Origin: Kribbella sp. ALI-6-A
GTDB taxonomy: Bacteria > Actinomycetota > Actinomycetes > Propionibacteriales > Kribbellaceae
Direction of reading: 5' to 3'
DNA length: 64,000 nucleotides
Assembly (NCBI RefSeq): GCF_001984195.1
Contig: NZ_MTQN01000005.1
Span: 160,385-224,384 of the forward strand
A program made the position numbers and the translations under genes. Within the stretch, counting starts at the first letter, position 1. Each line of letters starts with the position of its first letter. Below the pieces are notes generated by a model. That model made no database searches. It was not told the origin of the DNA and saw only the letters and a program-made list of their open reading frames with translations. This document shows, in pieces, positions 40,749-49,865 of the stretch.

Positions 40749-42725
40749 GTGACCACTCAAGACGAGTACGCCGTACCCGCCACCGTCCAGGGTCCGAGCG
40801 AGCCGACCAGCACGCGAGGGGTTCGCGGCTGGTTGCTGGAGCACCGGGTACAGCCGGTCGGTCCGGAAGCCGGCGAGGGACACGCGCCGCCACAGGCGTG
40901 GTGGAAAGTCATGTGTCTGACCGGCGTCGACTACTTCTCCACCCTCTCGTACCTGCCGGGCATCGCCGCCCTCGCCGCCGGCGCTCTGTCGCCGTTGGCA
41001 ACGCTCCTGATCGTTGCGCTCACGCTGCTCGGGATGTTGCCGATGTACCGGCGCGTGGCCAAGGAGAGCCCGCACGGCCAGGGCTCCATCGCCATGCTGG
41101 AGAACCTGCTGCCGTTCTGGCGCGGCAAGATCTTCGTCCTGGTCCTGCTCGGCTTCGTCGCCACCTCGTGGATCATCACCATCACGCTGTCCTCGGCCGA
41201 CGCGACCGTGCACCTGCTCGAGAACCCGTACGCACCCGGCTTCCTGCACGGCCAAGAGGTCGCGGTGACCGTCGTGCTGCTGCTGATCCTCGGCGGCGTC
41301 TTCCTGCTCGGCTTCAACGAGGCGGTCGGCGTCGCGATCCCGCTGGTCGGGATCTTCCTGGCGCTCAACGCCGCGGTCGTGATCGTGGGCCTGTACGACG
41401 TCCTGACGGGATCGGGCGCGTTCTCGCACTGGGTCGACGCGCTGACCGAGGGCCGGAACGGCTTCGGCGGCGTGATCGGGCCCGCGATCATCGCGTTCCC
41501 GCTGCTGGTTCTCGGCTTGTCCGGCTTCGAGACCGGGGTCAGCATGATGCCGCTGGTCGCTGCCGACGGCAACGACCCCGCTCAGCGCCTCGCCGACCGG
41601 ATCCGCAACACCAAGAAGCTGCTCACGGCCGCCGCGCTGATCATGAGCGTCTATCTGCTGGCCACCAGCTTCATCACCACCGTGCTCATTCCGGCCGAGG
41701 AGTTCGAACCGGGCGGCGCCGCCAACGGTCGCGCGATGGCCTACCTCGCCCACGAACACCTCGGCGAGATCTTCGGCACCGCCTACGACATCAGCAGCAT
41801 CCTGATCCTGTGGTTCGCCGGCGCCTCGGCGATGGCCGGGCTGATCAACATCGTGCCGCGCTACCTGCCCACGTACGGCATGGCGCCGGAGTGGGGCCGC
41901 GCCGTCCGGCCGGTCGTGCTGGTCTACACCGCCATCAGCATTCTCATCACTGTTGCCTTCGGCGCCGATGTCGACGCCCAGGCCGGTGCCTACGCGACCG
42001 GCATCCTGGTCATGATGGTCTCCGGCGCGGTCGCCGTCACGGTGTCCGCCGCGCACCGGCGGCAGCGCCGGCAGACGATCGCCTTCACCGTGCTCACCCT
42101 GGTCCTGCTTTACGCCCTGGTCGAGAACATCCGGGAGAAGCCCGACGGCATCGCGATCTCCGGCCTGTTCATCGCCGGCATCATCGTCGTCTCGCTGATC
42201 TCGCGCGTCTCGCGGACCACCGAGCTGCGCGCCGATCGGATCGAGTTCGACGACACCGCCCGCCGGTTCGTCACCGACTCGATCCGCAACGACGGCGCCC
42301 TCAACCTGATCGCCAACCGCCGCCAGGCCGGCGACGCCGCCGAGTACTCCGCCAAGGAGGCCGAGGTCCGTGCCATGGACCCGGTTCCCGGCCACGCGGA
42401 CGTGATGTTCCTGGAGATCGACGTCGTCGACCCCTCCACGTTCAGCGACGTACTGCGGGTCGAAGGCGTCGACGTGGACGGCTACCGGATCCTGCGTGCC
42501 AAGAGCCCGGCGGCCCCCAACGCGATCGCCGCGATCCTGCTGACCCTGCGCGACACCACCGGCGTACGGCCGCACTGCCATTTCGAGTGGTCCGAGGGCA
42601 ATCCGCTGTCGCATCTGTTGCGCTACCTCATCCTGGGCCGCGGCGACACCGCCCCCGTCGTCCGCGAAATCATCCGCCAGCACGAACCCGACCCCGACCG
42701 GCGACCCGGCATCCACGTCGGCTAG
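40749..42725 (+). CDS. APC-superfamily amino acid permease with C-terminal extension
   Basis: From GTG 40749 (V-T-T-Q-D-E-Y) the product has 658 residues; a TTG at 40719 is the alternative. About 12 membrane helices from residue 55 to 480 include [15 protein letters not shown] and [10 protein letters not shown]. About 160 cytosolic residues follow (D-F-S-x type turns: [22 protein letters not shown]), as in the large permeases of actinobacteria near DUF389 genes. Its 3' end has a decayed copy at 9280-9436. Amino acid or polyamine uptake is probable; the substrate is unknown. Confidence 0.88.
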   Translation: MTTQDEYAVPATVQGPSEPTSTRGVRGWLLEHRVQPVGPEAGEGHAPPQAWWKVMCLTGVDYFSTLSYLPGIAALAAGALSPLATLLIVALTLLGMLPMYRRVAKESPHGQGSIAMLENLLPFWRGKIFVLVLLGFVATSWIITITLSSADATVHLLENPYAPGFLHGQEVAVTVVLLLILGGVFLLGFNEAVGVAIPLVGIFLALNAAVVIVGLYDVLTGSGAFSHWVDALTEGRNGFGGVIGPAIIAFPLLVLGLSGFETGVSMMPLVAADGNDPAQRLADRIRNTKKLLTAAALIMSVYLLATSFITTVLIPAEEFEPGGAANGRAMAYLAHEHLGEIFGTAYDISSILILWFAGASAMAGLINIVPRYLPTYGMAPEWGRAVRPVVLVYTAISILITVAFGADVDAQAGAYATGILVMMVSGAVAVTVSAAHRRQRRQTIAFTVLTLVLLYALVENIREKPDGIAISGLFIAGIIVVSLISRVSRTTELRADRIEFDDTARRFVTDSIRNDGALNLIANRRQAGDAAEYSAKEAEVRAMDPVPGHADVMFLEIDVVDPSTFSDVLRVEGVDVDGYRILRAKSPAAPNAIAAILLTLRDTTGVRPHCHFEWSEGNPLSHLLRYLILGRGDTAPVVREIIRQHEPDPDRRPGIHVG

Positions 42726-42808
42726 ACCGTTGGGTCAGGCACCGGCGATCCGGGAAGCTTCACCTCTCACAGGGCTCTCACAGTGATTCGGCCATCATGG
42801 GTGGGGTG

Positions 42809-43780
42809 ATGCATCTGCGACTGATCATTCCGCCCGACCGCACCGACCTGGTCGTGGACGCGTTGGTGGCCGACGAGCGGACGACCAACATCGTCGTACT
42901 GCCCGGCGCCGCCAAGCGCCCAGCGGGCGACGTCGTGCACTGCGACGTCACCCGGGAGGCGACCTCCGACATCCTCGAACGGCTCAAGGACCAAGGCCTG
43001 TACGACGACGGAGCCGTCTCGCTGTCCACCGTCGACGCGTCCCCGTCACGCAACGCCCGGGAAACCGAACAGGCAGCCCCCGGAGCACCTGACGACGCGG
43101 TCGTGTGGGACGCGGTGGTGGATCAGGGGTACGCCGAAGCGCGCGGTTCCTGGGCGTTCTACGCGTTCCTCACGCTCGCGACGATGATCGCGGCGATCGC
43201 CGTCATCACCGACTCGGCCATCCTCGTGGTCGGCGCCATGGTCGTCGGCCCGGAGTTCGGAGTGGTGGCCGCGCTGGCGCTCGGCCTGGCCCTGGGAAGA
43301 GCACGACTCAGCTCACAGGCGCTTGTTCTGCTGGCCAAGGGCTTCCTGCTGGCGATCGTCCTGACCACGCTGGCGGCGGTCCTGGCCCGAGCGGTCGGGT
43401 GGATCGACACAGGCGACGTGACCGCCGCCCGCCCACTGACCGGCTTTATCTGGCGCCCCGACAAGTGGTCGGCCGTCGTCGCCGTCCTGGCCGGTTGCGC
43501 CGGCGTACTGTCACAGACAGCGGGCCGCTCCAACGCCCTGGTCGGCGTCTTCATCTCCGTCACCACCGTCCCGGCCGCCGGCGACCTGGCCCTGTCGATC
43601 GCCTTGTGGGCACCGCACCAGATCGGCGGTTCCGCCGCCCAGCTGGCAATCAACCTCGCCGGGATGACAGTGGCAGGAGTCGCGACGCTGCTCCTTCAGC
43701 GGATCCTCTGGCGGTGGCTGATCAACCGCCGCTCGCTGTCGAAGCCGGTCGAAACGATCCTCCCGGTACGCCGAACCTGA
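42809..43780 (+). CDS. DUF389 membrane protein
   Basis: From ATG 42809 (an alternative ATG lies at 42797) a 323-residue protein: an N-terminal ferredoxin-like domain (L-R-L-I-I-P-P-D-R-T-D-L-V-V-D, V-V-L-P-G-A-A), then the DUF389 membrane region: T-D-S-A-I-L-V-V-G-A-M-V-V-G-P-E-F, and F-I-S-V-T-T-V-P-A-A-G-D-L-A. About six helices. DUF389 proteins have unknown transport function. It is 83 bp downstream of the permease in the same direction; whether they form a complex is not known. Confidence 0.88.
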   Translation: MHLRLIIPPDRTDLVVDALVADERTTNIVVLPGAAKRPAGDVVHCDVTREATSDILERLKDQGLYDDGAVSLSTVDASPSRNARETEQAAPGAPDDAVVWDAVVDQGYAEARGSWAFYAFLTLATMIAAIAVITDSAILVVGAMVVGPEFGVVAALALGLALGRARLSSQALVLLAKGFLLAIVLTTLAAVLARAVGWIDTGDVTAARPLTGFIWRPDKWSAVVAVLAGCAGVLSQTAGRSNALVGVFISVTTVPAAGDLALSIALWAPHQIGGSAAQLAINLAGMTVAGVATLLLQRILWRWLINRRSLSKPVETILPVRRT

Positions 43781-43904
43781 GCTCGTCGCCCGCGCAGCCC
43801 TGGCTCAGGCCTCAGGAGTCTTCCTCGAGCGGAATCGCGGGCGAAACTTGGTGTCGTACAACTCCGCTCCCGGCGCTGGCCCGCGGTTGTGCCCGGCCGC
43901 CGGT

Positions 43905-44573
43905 CTACTCACTCCAGCTTGCCGTCGTTGCGGTGCGTTCCTGCCACTGCCTCACGCCCGGACCGTTCGGGTCCCAGCGGTCGCAGAACTGGCGCAGTTG
44001 CTCGCATCTGGCCAGCATGGCGGCCCTGCGGTCCACCCAGCTGGGCACTCGCCCGCCGTAGGCACGGAAAAAGTGGTCGAGAGCATGGGTGCAGCTGGGG
44101 TGATGCATCCGCACGATCCACTCGCACCAGGCAAGGTCCTCGACAGGCTTTCCGAGGTGAGCGAACTCCCAATCGACCACGGCGGTCACTTCGAACGTGT
44201 CGGGGTTGAGCAGCAGATTGTTGGGACCGAAGTCGCCGTGCACCAGCACCTCGCCGGCCTCGTGCCTGTCAGCGGTCAGCACGTCAGGCGGGACCGTGTG
44301 GATGCGACGCAACACTTCTCCGCAGCTCGCCAGCACCGCAGCGGGTTGGGCTTCCACGAGTTCCTGACCGGGGGCGCCTGCCACGAAGCCGAGCGTCAGT
44401 GTGGTTGTGGTCGCTGCGTGCACCGGCGGAACTGGCAACCGGCCCTGGAGTCGGGTCAGCAGCGTGTACTCGCGACCCAGTCTGAGGTCGGTGTCGGGCC
44501 CTTCATAAGTCTTGTTCACGACGGCACCGTCCCCACGCGTGCTGTTGGTATAGCCGTGCTTCAAGGGCCGCAT
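43905..44573 (-). CDS. Phosphotransferase-family protein (APH fold, short form)
   Basis: From ATG 44573 (M-R-P-L-K-H-G-Y-T-N) the product has 222 residues: N-S-T-R-G-D-G-A-V-V-N-K-T-Y-E at the ATP site, catalytic H-G-D-F-G-P-N-N-L-L, then V-V-D-W-E-F-A-H-L-G. It lacks the longer N-lobe of typical APH enzymes. A further frame to 44672 overlaps the promoter of the SigE gene and is less likely. Substrate unknown. It stands alone on its strand. Confidence 0.85.
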   Translation of the reverse strand: MRPLKHGYTNSTRGDGAVVNKTYEGPDTDLRLGREYTLLTRLQGRLPVPPVHAATTTTLTLGFVAGAPGQELVEAQPAAVLASCGEVLRRIHTVPPDVLTADRHEAGEVLVHGDFGPNNLLLNPDTFEVTAVVDWEFAHLGKPVEDLAWCEWIVRMHHPSCTHALDHFFRAYGGRVPSWVDRRAAMLARCEQLRQFCDRWDPNGPGVRQWQERTATTASWSE

Positions 44574-44738
44574 CCGCAGATCATCGCCCACCTGTGGTGC
44601 TCCGGTCACTCTCGGCTGGTGCCCGGCTCGAAGTGGTCGGCGTTGAGGTCGACAACAGCATGCGACCACCACGGAATTGCCCGCCGTGTCACCCGGCGCG
44701 GGAGTCCAGCGCGTTCAGTAGGTGTAGAAGGGACGGGA

Positions 44739-45260
44739 ATGACAAGAGACGACGACTTCGACGCGTTCGTCCGAGCGCGCTGGACCACGACGGCTCGCTT
44801 CGCCTACGCGCTGACGCTGGACCATCAACGGGCCGAGGACCTGGCTCAGGAGGCCTTCACCAAGCTGTGGTTCCGCTGGCGCAGTGTGCGGCACGGCAGC
44901 CCCGAGGCGTACCTGCGCAAGATCGTCACCACGACGTTCCTGTCCTCGGCTCGCCGCCGCTGGCGGGGCGAGCAGCCGACGGAAACGCTGCCGGACGTCG
45001 CGATCGGCTCGGCGACCGCCGAGGTGGACGAACGCCTCGCCCTGCAGGCCGCGATGCAACGCCTCAGCCCGAAGCAGCGGGTTGCTGTGTACCTGCGCTA
45101 CTCCGAGGACCTGTCCGAGAAGACCGTGGCCGATCTGCTCGGCTGCTCGGTGGGTGCGGTCAAACAGCACACCCGCAGAGGCCTCGAGGCGCTCCGGGCC
45201 ACCAACCACTTTCGATCACCTGTGCAGTCGGCCGAACTGGCCGGAAGGGACATCGCATGA
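44739..45260 (+). CDS. SigE-family ECF RNA polymerase sigma factor
   Basis: From ATG 44739 (GAAGGGACGGGA before it) a 173-residue sigma: region 2 (F-D-A-F-V-R-A-R-W-T-T-T-A-R-F-A-Y-A-L-T-L-D, then A-E-D-L-A-Q-E-A-F-T-K-L) and region 4 (L-S-P-K-Q-R-V-A-V-Y-L-R-Y, D-L-S-E-K-T-V-A-D-L-L-G-C-S-V-G-A-V-K-Q-H). This is the SigE-family group of actinobacteria, expected to respond to envelope stress. The stop overlaps the start of the next gene (ATGA), so its likely controlling membrane protein is translationally coupled. Confidence 0.95.
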   Translation: MTRDDDFDAFVRARWTTTARFAYALTLDHQRAEDLAQEAFTKLWFRWRSVRHGSPEAYLRKIVTTTFLSSARRRWRGEQPTETLPDVAIGSATAEVDERLALQAAMQRLSPKQRVAVYLRYSEDLSEKTVADLLGCSVGAVKQHTRRGLEALRATNHFRSPVQSAELAGRDIA

Positions 45261-46099
45261 CTGAGGACCTCGCCGCCAAGCTCGCAGCGATGACGGAATC
45301 GCGCCCGGAACCGGCCGACCCCGCCGCGCCCGTCCGGCAGCGGATCGAGCAGAGACGACGCCGGCGCCGGAGTACAGCAGCGGTGCTGGTCGCCGCCGCC
45401 GCGGTCACCGTGGCGGCTGCCGCCGGACCTGCTCTGGATGCGCTGCGACCCGGAGGACCCGAGGCCGGTGTCGCCGGGTTCGCCCCGCCCACGACAGCCG
45501 CACCGATGCTGCCGACGCCGAGCGTTACTCCCCCGCAGCCGTCCAGCCCCCAGACCAAAGTTCTGCCGGAGCCGTGGTCGGACAAGGAGTTCACCACCCT
45601 GCCGGACGCCAACGCGTACCGGCCGGCGTACTACGTGGCGCAGGGCAGGATCTCCACCGGGAACTGGTCGGCGCTCTCGTTGTCCGGCGCCTGTCTGGTC
45701 GTCGAAGAAGGCGCAGGCAACAGCTTCGGCCGACCGTACAGGTGTTACACCGAGTGGCCGGCCGGGCGTTCCGGCGACTTCACGGTGACGCCGGGCCGGG
45801 TCCGGGAGAAGAGCGCGACGATGATCGACGCGACCCTGGTCATGGGTGCCGTGTCGGTCGAGGCCCGAACGGTGCGGATCGTTGCCGGCGGCAAGACCTA
45901 CACGACCGACGCGGTCGGTACGCCGACCTCCGACCGGCTGCGGTTCTTCGCCCTCGTCGTTCCCCACAAGAACGCCAAGGTCGACTCGATGACCCCGCTC
46001 GACGCCGACGGACGCCCGGCTCCGGCACCGGCGAACCCGCCGACCAGCGTGCCCTGCGCGGGGCAGTGCGGAACGGCGGGAGCACCGACCCCGGCGTAG
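45257..46099 (+). CDS. Membrane protein coupled to the SigE-type sigma (possible anti-sigma/effector)
   Basis: A 280-residue protein starting M-T-E-D-L-A-A-K-L-A-A-M, with an R-R-R-R-R-R-S-T stretch, one membrane helix (about 36-55, V-L-V-A-A-A-A-V-T-V-A-A-A-A), a Pro/Thr-rich stalk and an extracellular domain with two Cys pairs. Similar proteins are coupled with SigE-family sigma genes and are guessed to control them; no zinc-binding ZAS motif is seen in the short N-terminal part. The extracellular part has no named domain I can recognise. Confidence 0.75.
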   Translation: MTEDLAAKLAAMTESRPEPADPAAPVRQRIEQRRRRRRSTAAVLVAAAAVTVAAAAGPALDALRPGGPEAGVAGFAPPTTAAPMLPTPSVTPPQPSSPQTKVLPEPWSDKEFTTLPDANAYRPAYYVAQGRISTGNWSALSLSGACLVVEEGAGNSFGRPYRCYTEWPAGRSGDFTVTPGRVREKSATMIDATLVMGAVSVEARTVRIVAGGKTYTTDAVGTPTSDRLRFFALVVPHKNAKVDSMTPLDADGRPAPAPANPPTSVPCAGQCGTAGAPTPA

Positions 46100-46103
46100 T
46101 AGC

Positions 46104-46150
46104 GCCCGAGCGTCCGCAGTACGCCCTGCGTGCTGCGGACGCTCGTGGGC
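46104..46150. terminator. Hairpin terminator of the sigma operon
   Basis: GAGCGTCCGCAG (46108-46119) pairs with CTGCGGACGCTC (46133-46144), a 12-bp perfect stem with a 13-nt loop, just after the stop at 46099; GCCC/GGGC extends it after a small mismatch. It is between convergent genes. Confidence 0.8.
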
Positions 46151-46203
46151 TGTTGGCTCGACGGGACGGCGGTTCGTTGACCAGCGGCTTCACCGACCGG
46201 AGT

Positions 46204-47124
46204 TCAGACGGCCAGGAGGTCGCCGCAGAAGGAACGGATGGCGCGGTTGACCGTCTCGGGTCGCTCCCAGGACATGAAGTGGCCGGCGCCCTTGACCCAG
46301 AACGGGCCGACCGCTTCGGGGAAGGCGAGCGCGCACCGCTGCTCGATGTGGTCGCCTACGGTTACCTGGTCTTCGCCGATCAGCATCAGCGCCGGCTGCC
46401 GGACCGGCCGGTCGGTCATTTCAGGGGCCGACAGCGGCCGGGTGCCCATGACGATCTCGTAGTCGGCGAAGGAGGCACGCAGCCGGGCCGCGTCCCCGTA
46501 CGGCTCGGTCAAGAAGGCCAGGTCATCCTCGCCGAAGGCATCGGGCGGACACCACAGGCGGTGCCCGTAGAACTCGGCCACATAACGCCGACGCCGCTCG
46601 GGCGTGTCCAGTTCGGCAACCAAGGCGTCGGCGTGGTGGCCCTGACGGCGTTGGTAGTCGTACACGGCGGGCTTGAGGTCGAGAGGCGGAATCCCCGCCG
46701 CCGCGAACGCGTCTTTCAGGTCGGGCATGGAGTCGTCCAGGATCACCAGGCGATCAACCCGCTCCGGGTGACGGTTGGCCATGTCAATGGCGATCATCGC
46801 GCCCAGATCATGCCCGGCGACGACCGCGCGGTCCCAGCCGAGCGTGTCGAACAGGCCGGTCAGGTCGGTGTTGAACGCGTTGAAGTCGTAGAAGTCGTCG
46901 GGCGCGAAGTCGGAGTCACCGTAGCCGCGCAGGTCCGGCGCGACGACGTCGAACCCCGCCTCCGCCAAGGGGACAAGATTGTGCGACCAGATGCGGCTCG
47001 TGCAGGGGAAGCCGTGGACGAGCAACAGCGGTACGCCGCCGTCTCCCCGTCGCCGGACCGCCAGGTGATGTCCCGGGCGGACCTCGATTTTCACGGGCGC
47101 GACGACCTCAGCAGGAAGAGCCAT
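46204..47124 (-). CDS. Alpha/beta-hydrolase, haloacetate dehalogenase/epoxide hydrolase type
   Basis: A 306-residue protein: oxyanion H-G-F-P (L-L-L-V-H-G-F-P-C-T), nucleophile D in A-G-H-D-L-G-A-M, an E-D-Q acid site, and H in G-A-G-H-F-M-S-W. The nucleophile Asp, not Ser, marks the haloalkane/fluoroacetate dehalogenase and epoxide hydrolase group, where a covalent ester forms at Asp. The W-S-H-N-L and L-L-L-N-like features recall fluoroacetate dehalogenase, but substrate class cannot be fixed. No good ribosome-binding site precedes ATG 47124. Confidence 0.88.
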   Translation of the reverse strand: MALPAEVVAPVKIEVRPGHHLAVRRRGDGGVPLLLVHGFPCTSRIWSHNLVPLAEAGFDVVAPDLRGYGDSDFAPDDFYDFNAFNTDLTGLFDTLGWDRAVVAGHDLGAMIAIDMANRHPERVDRLVILDDSMPDLKDAFAAAGIPPLDLKPAVYDYQRRQGHHADALVAELDTPERRRRYVAEFYGHRLWCPPDAFGEDDLAFLTEPYGDAARLRASFADYEIVMGTRPLSAPEMTDRPVRQPALMLIGEDQVTVGDHIEQRCALAFPEAVGPFWVKGAGHFMSWERPETVNRAIRSFCGDLLAV

Positions 47125-47332
47125 GCACTCGGTCTACATCGCATCCCGGACGACGAACTTCCGGGTTACAGCCTTCACGGCGAAGTGCGATGCGAGAGTC
47201 GACGCGAGCCGCCCATCCGGGACGTCCTCAGGTTCGAACCAGTGGTGTAGGACACAGGCCTTCCCCGGAAGGTGTCGGCGCACAAGCGGCGCGAAGCGCA
47301 CTCTACGGAAGGCCCCACAGGAGGTGGCCGGG

Positions 47333-48034
47333 ATGACGAAGTCGATGCTCGAACTGGCTCTGGATCGCACCCATGCAGGCGTCCAGGCGCTTGCTGCCCC
47401 GGCGCACGCCCCGGAAGCCGATCGCAGTGACCGGCGGCATGAGACCGACTGGTTCTACGCGATCACGGCTCAACACCTCGCCGCGGCCGGAGACGTGTTG
47501 CTGCCACACATCCGGCGCCTCCCCGGCGGCCGCGGCCACGTCACGGCGTACGTCCGTCACGTCCGGACACTGGAATGCGCCCTGCGACTCCTCAAAGCCC
47601 GCCAGTACGGCGACAGCAGGGCGCAGCACCTCCGCCACAGTGATGTCTGGCGGGTCATCGACCGCATGCTGGCCGATCACGAGCTACTGGAGGCCAAGTA
47701 CGTCCGACTGCTCGGCGCGAAGCTCGACTCCGCCTTGATCGACAAGTTGGCGATGGAGCTTCACACTGCCGAGCAGATCGCACCTACTCGCGCGCATCCG
47801 CACTCACCGCACACCGGCCGCACTGGTCGGCTGGCGCACCGGATGTGGCGGATCGCCGACACCACCTGGGACGACCTCGAGGGCCGCGTCATTCCCACCA
47901 CCTACGCCCAGCATCCCCAGCGCGACTCCGCCTTCTCGCTCTACCTCCGCGGAGGCCAGGTCCCGCTGCCGACCGTCCCACCGGTCGTGCTGTCGCAGCT
48001 CCCTCCGGTCGTGTCTCAAAATCAAATCTCATAA
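47333..48034 (+). CDS. Hemerythrin-like HHE-domain protein
   Basis: From ATG 47333 (AGGAGG 8 bp before) a 233-residue all-helical protein. The spaced His/Glu residues of a hemerythrin-like four-helix bundle appear: H-E-T-D-W-F-Y-A-I-T-A-Q-H-L-A-A-A-G in helix 1-2, R-H-V-R-T-L-E-C-A-L-R, A-D-H-E-L-L-E-A-K and H-T-A-E-Q. Such proteins bind a diiron or act in redox sensing. The C-terminal tail (Q-V-P-L-P-T-V-P-P-V-V) is low-complexity. Identification rests on pattern only. Confidence 0.6.
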   Translation: MTKSMLELALDRTHAGVQALAAPAHAPEADRSDRRHETDWFYAITAQHLAAAGDVLLPHIRRLPGGRGHVTAYVRHVRTLECALRLLKARQYGDSRAQHLRHSDVWRVIDRMLADHELLEAKYVRLLGAKLDSALIDKLAMELHTAEQIAPTRAHPHSPHTGRTGRLAHRMWRIADTTWDDLEGRVIPTTYAQHPQRDSAFSLYLRGGQVPLPTVPPVVLSQLPPVVSQNQIS

Positions 48035-48037
48035 TCT

Positions 48038-48739
48038 TTAGATTTTGAGATACCGGTAGACGGTTGCTCTGGAGACTCCGAAGCGAGTCGCTATCTCCTC
48101 CGCGCCGCGACCTTCTGCGTACAGCGAACGGGCCTGCGCAGCCTGCTCCTCGGTGAGCAGGCTCCGTCGGCCCCCGTTCCGTCCCCGCGGGCGCCCGGGC
48201 GCCCGCCGTACGGGCGATTCGCCCAGCAGCGCCCTCGCACCGTCGAGGATCAAGGGCCGCAGCCGTTCGGCCGGTACGTCGCGGAACAGCACCACCGGAT
48301 CGGCCAGTCCGGCGACCACCTGGCATGCACGCACCCGCTGTTCGAGCCCGCTGCCCGGGCCGGCCACCAAGTCGTTGGCCAGAGCGATCGCGGTCCGGAA
48401 ACGGTCGGCGATCGGCGCCTGGACCAGCAAGGTCATGTCCTTGACCAGCATCGTGAGCGTGTGGCGATGGCGCAGGTGGACGTCGACGTAGCCCTCGATC
48501 GCCCGCCACCGGACCGCCTCGGGGTCTTCGCCGGATTCAGCTTCGGCCAGCACCGCTTCCAATTCGTCCAGCAGCGGCACGGTGAGGTGACGGAGGACGT
48601 CCTCCTTGGAATCGAAGTGGTAGTAGAGGGCGGCCTTGGTGATCCCCACTTCGTCGGCGATGGCCTGCATCGAGGTGGCGCGATAGCCGCGCGCGGCGAA
48701 CAGGACGCGCGCCGCCTCGAGAATCCGCTCGGCTGTCAT
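48038..48739 (-). CDS. TetR-family regulator with extra C-terminal resolvase-like HTH
   Basis: From ATG 48739 (a GTG at 48748 is possible) the product has 233 residues. Residues 1-55 are a TetR HTH (A-E-R-I-L-E-A-A-R-V-L-F-A-A-R-G-Y ... G-I-T-K-A-A-L-Y-Y-H-F-D-S-K). After the ligand domain, the last 50 residues (R-S-L-L-T-E-E-Q-A-A-Q-A-R-S-L-Y, then G-R-G-A-E-E-I-A-T-R-F-G-V-S-R-A-T-V-Y-R-Y) form a second HTH of the Hin/resolvase C-terminal kind. Divergent from the hydrolase gene over repeats that look like an operator. The extra domain would let a dimer bind a longer or bipartite site. Confidence 0.9.
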   Translation of the reverse strand: MTAERILEAARVLFAARGYRATSMQAIADEVGITKAALYYHFDSKEDVLRHLTVPLLDELEAVLAEAESGEDPEAVRWRAIEGYVDVHLRHRHTLTMLVKDMTLLVQAPIADRFRTAIALANDLVAGPGSGLEQRVRACQVVAGLADPVVLFRDVPAERLRPLILDGARALLGESPVRRAPGRPRGRNGGRRSLLTEEQAAQARSLYAEGRGAEEIATRFGVSRATVYRYLKI

Positions 48740-48750
48740 CGGCCTCACTT

Positions 48751-48807
48751 ACCTGCGGTCAGTTTTTTCGCTAGGGTTCCTACCGGCAGTCAGTCTATTG
48801 CGGTAGG
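48751..48807. promoter_or_regulatory. Candidate operator between TetR-HTH gene and hydrolase
   Basis: CCTACCG (48779-48785) and CGGTAGG (48801-48807) form an inverted repeat with 15-bp spacer. The 12-mer ACCTGCGGTCAG (48751-48762) is repeated directly as ACCGGCAGTCAG (48782-48793), 10 of 12 matching. The set lies in the 78-bp divergent gap and could provide separate sites for the two HTH domains. Confidence 0.5.
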
Positions 48808-48817
48808 AGTGATCCGA

Positions 48818-49705
48818 ATGCGCGCGAGGGTGTCCTTCACCGCCGCCGGCGTCAGGTGCGCCGGCTACCTCTATCTGCCAGCGGGTTCCGAGCCGGTGCC
48901 GTGCCTGGTGCTCTGTCACGGCTTCAGCGGGACGATGGATCGGCTCTTCGACTACGCCGAGCGCTTCGCCGCCGCGGGCTTCGCGGCCCTGGTCTTCGAC
49001 TACCGGGGCTTCGGCGAGAGCGACGGCGAGCCGCGTCAGCTTCCCGACGTCGACGGCCAGCTCGCCGATGTCCGCGCCGCCATGGCCTTCGCCCGCCGGC
49101 ACGAACGCGTCGATCCCGACCGGGTCCTGCTGTGGGGCAACTCGCTGGGCGGCGCACACGCCATCACTGTCGCAGCCGACGATCCCCGGATCGCCGGCGT
49201 GGTGGCGCAGATCCCCTTCAACGGATTCCCGAAGAAGGTCGAGGGACGCAAGACCGCCGACACGCTACGGCTGCTGGGCGCGATCCTCTGGGACGCGCTG
49301 CGCGGCAAGCTCGGCCTGACGCCGTACTACATCCCCATGGTGGGACGGCCGGGAGAGCTCGCCGTGACCGCCACACCGGAAGCCGACCAGCACATCCAGA
49401 GTCTCACCGGCGGCCAGGAAACCCTGTGGCGCAACAGCATCGCGCCCAGAGGACTGCTGCAGATGATGCGCTACCGGCCCGCGGATGCCGCAGCCCGCCT
49501 GGCCTGCCCGCTCCTGGTCTGTGTCGCCGCCGACGACCGGGAGACGCCGCTGGAAACCACCCGACCCCTGGCCGACCGCGCACCACAAGGCGAAGTGCGC
49601 TCCTACCCCGGCACCCACTTCACCTTCTACACAGATCCCAGTTTCCGGGACCGCGTGGTCGCCGACCAGCTCGACTTCTGCCGCCGCACCTCGGCACAGG
49701 TGTGA
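48818..49705 (+). CDS. Alpha/beta-hydrolase
   Basis: From ATG 48818, behind TAGGAGTG, a 295-residue hydrolase of the YcjY/FrsA-like type: C-L-V-L-C-H-G-F-S-G-T, F-D-Y-R-G-F-G-E-S-D-G, nucleophile in W-G-N-S-L-G-G-A-H, acid in A-A-D-D-R-E and His in P-G-T-H-F-T-F-Y. It resembles the hydrolase at 10191, including the Y-D/F-D-x-R-G-x-G-E-S loop. Divergent TetR with two HTHs is the likely regulator. Esterase or lactonase activity on small compounds is expected. Confidence 0.88.
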   Translation: MRARVSFTAAGVRCAGYLYLPAGSEPVPCLVLCHGFSGTMDRLFDYAERFAAAGFAALVFDYRGFGESDGEPRQLPDVDGQLADVRAAMAFARRHERVDPDRVLLWGNSLGGAHAITVAADDPRIAGVVAQIPFNGFPKKVEGRKTADTLRLLGAILWDALRGKLGLTPYYIPMVGRPGELAVTATPEADQHIQSLTGGQETLWRNSIAPRGLLQMMRYRPADAAARLACPLLVCVAADDRETPLETTRPLADRAPQGEVRSYPGTHFTFYTDPSFRDRVVADQLDFCRRTSAQV

Positions 49706-49750
49706 TGGGAGCCGTCGGTGGTACCGGACCGAACCGCACATGAGAGCGCC

Positions 49751-49800
49751 GTGACGACCTTCGACGCAGTGCTCTGTGACCTTGACGGCACCGAATGCTG
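49751..49800 (+). pseudogene. HAD hydrolase, first 16 codons only
   Basis: GTG 49751 reads V-T-T-F-D-A-V-L-C-D-L-D-G-T-E, the HAD motif I (D-x-D-G-T) with a proper start, then becomes non-homologous. The reading frame stays open to 49984 but is antisense to the next gene. Only the first 50 bp of the gene remain. Confidence 0.65.
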
Positions 49801-49865
49801 CAGGGCTCGACGACGAAGCAGGTGTAGCCCGCCACCCCTGGCTGAACAGGGCGAACGAGAATTCG

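Noticed and set aside
40731..42716. 661-codon open frame antisense to the permease
   Set aside because: The plus-strand product has clean membrane helices and APC motifs; the antisense product is Asp/Arg/Gln-rich low complexity, typical of a shadow frame.
47134..47370. Small minus-strand frame before the dehalogenase-like gene
   Set aside because: Its 78-codon product has no recognised motif and its beginning overlaps the hemerythrin-like gene; not enough to call it a gene, though a cut gene end is possible.
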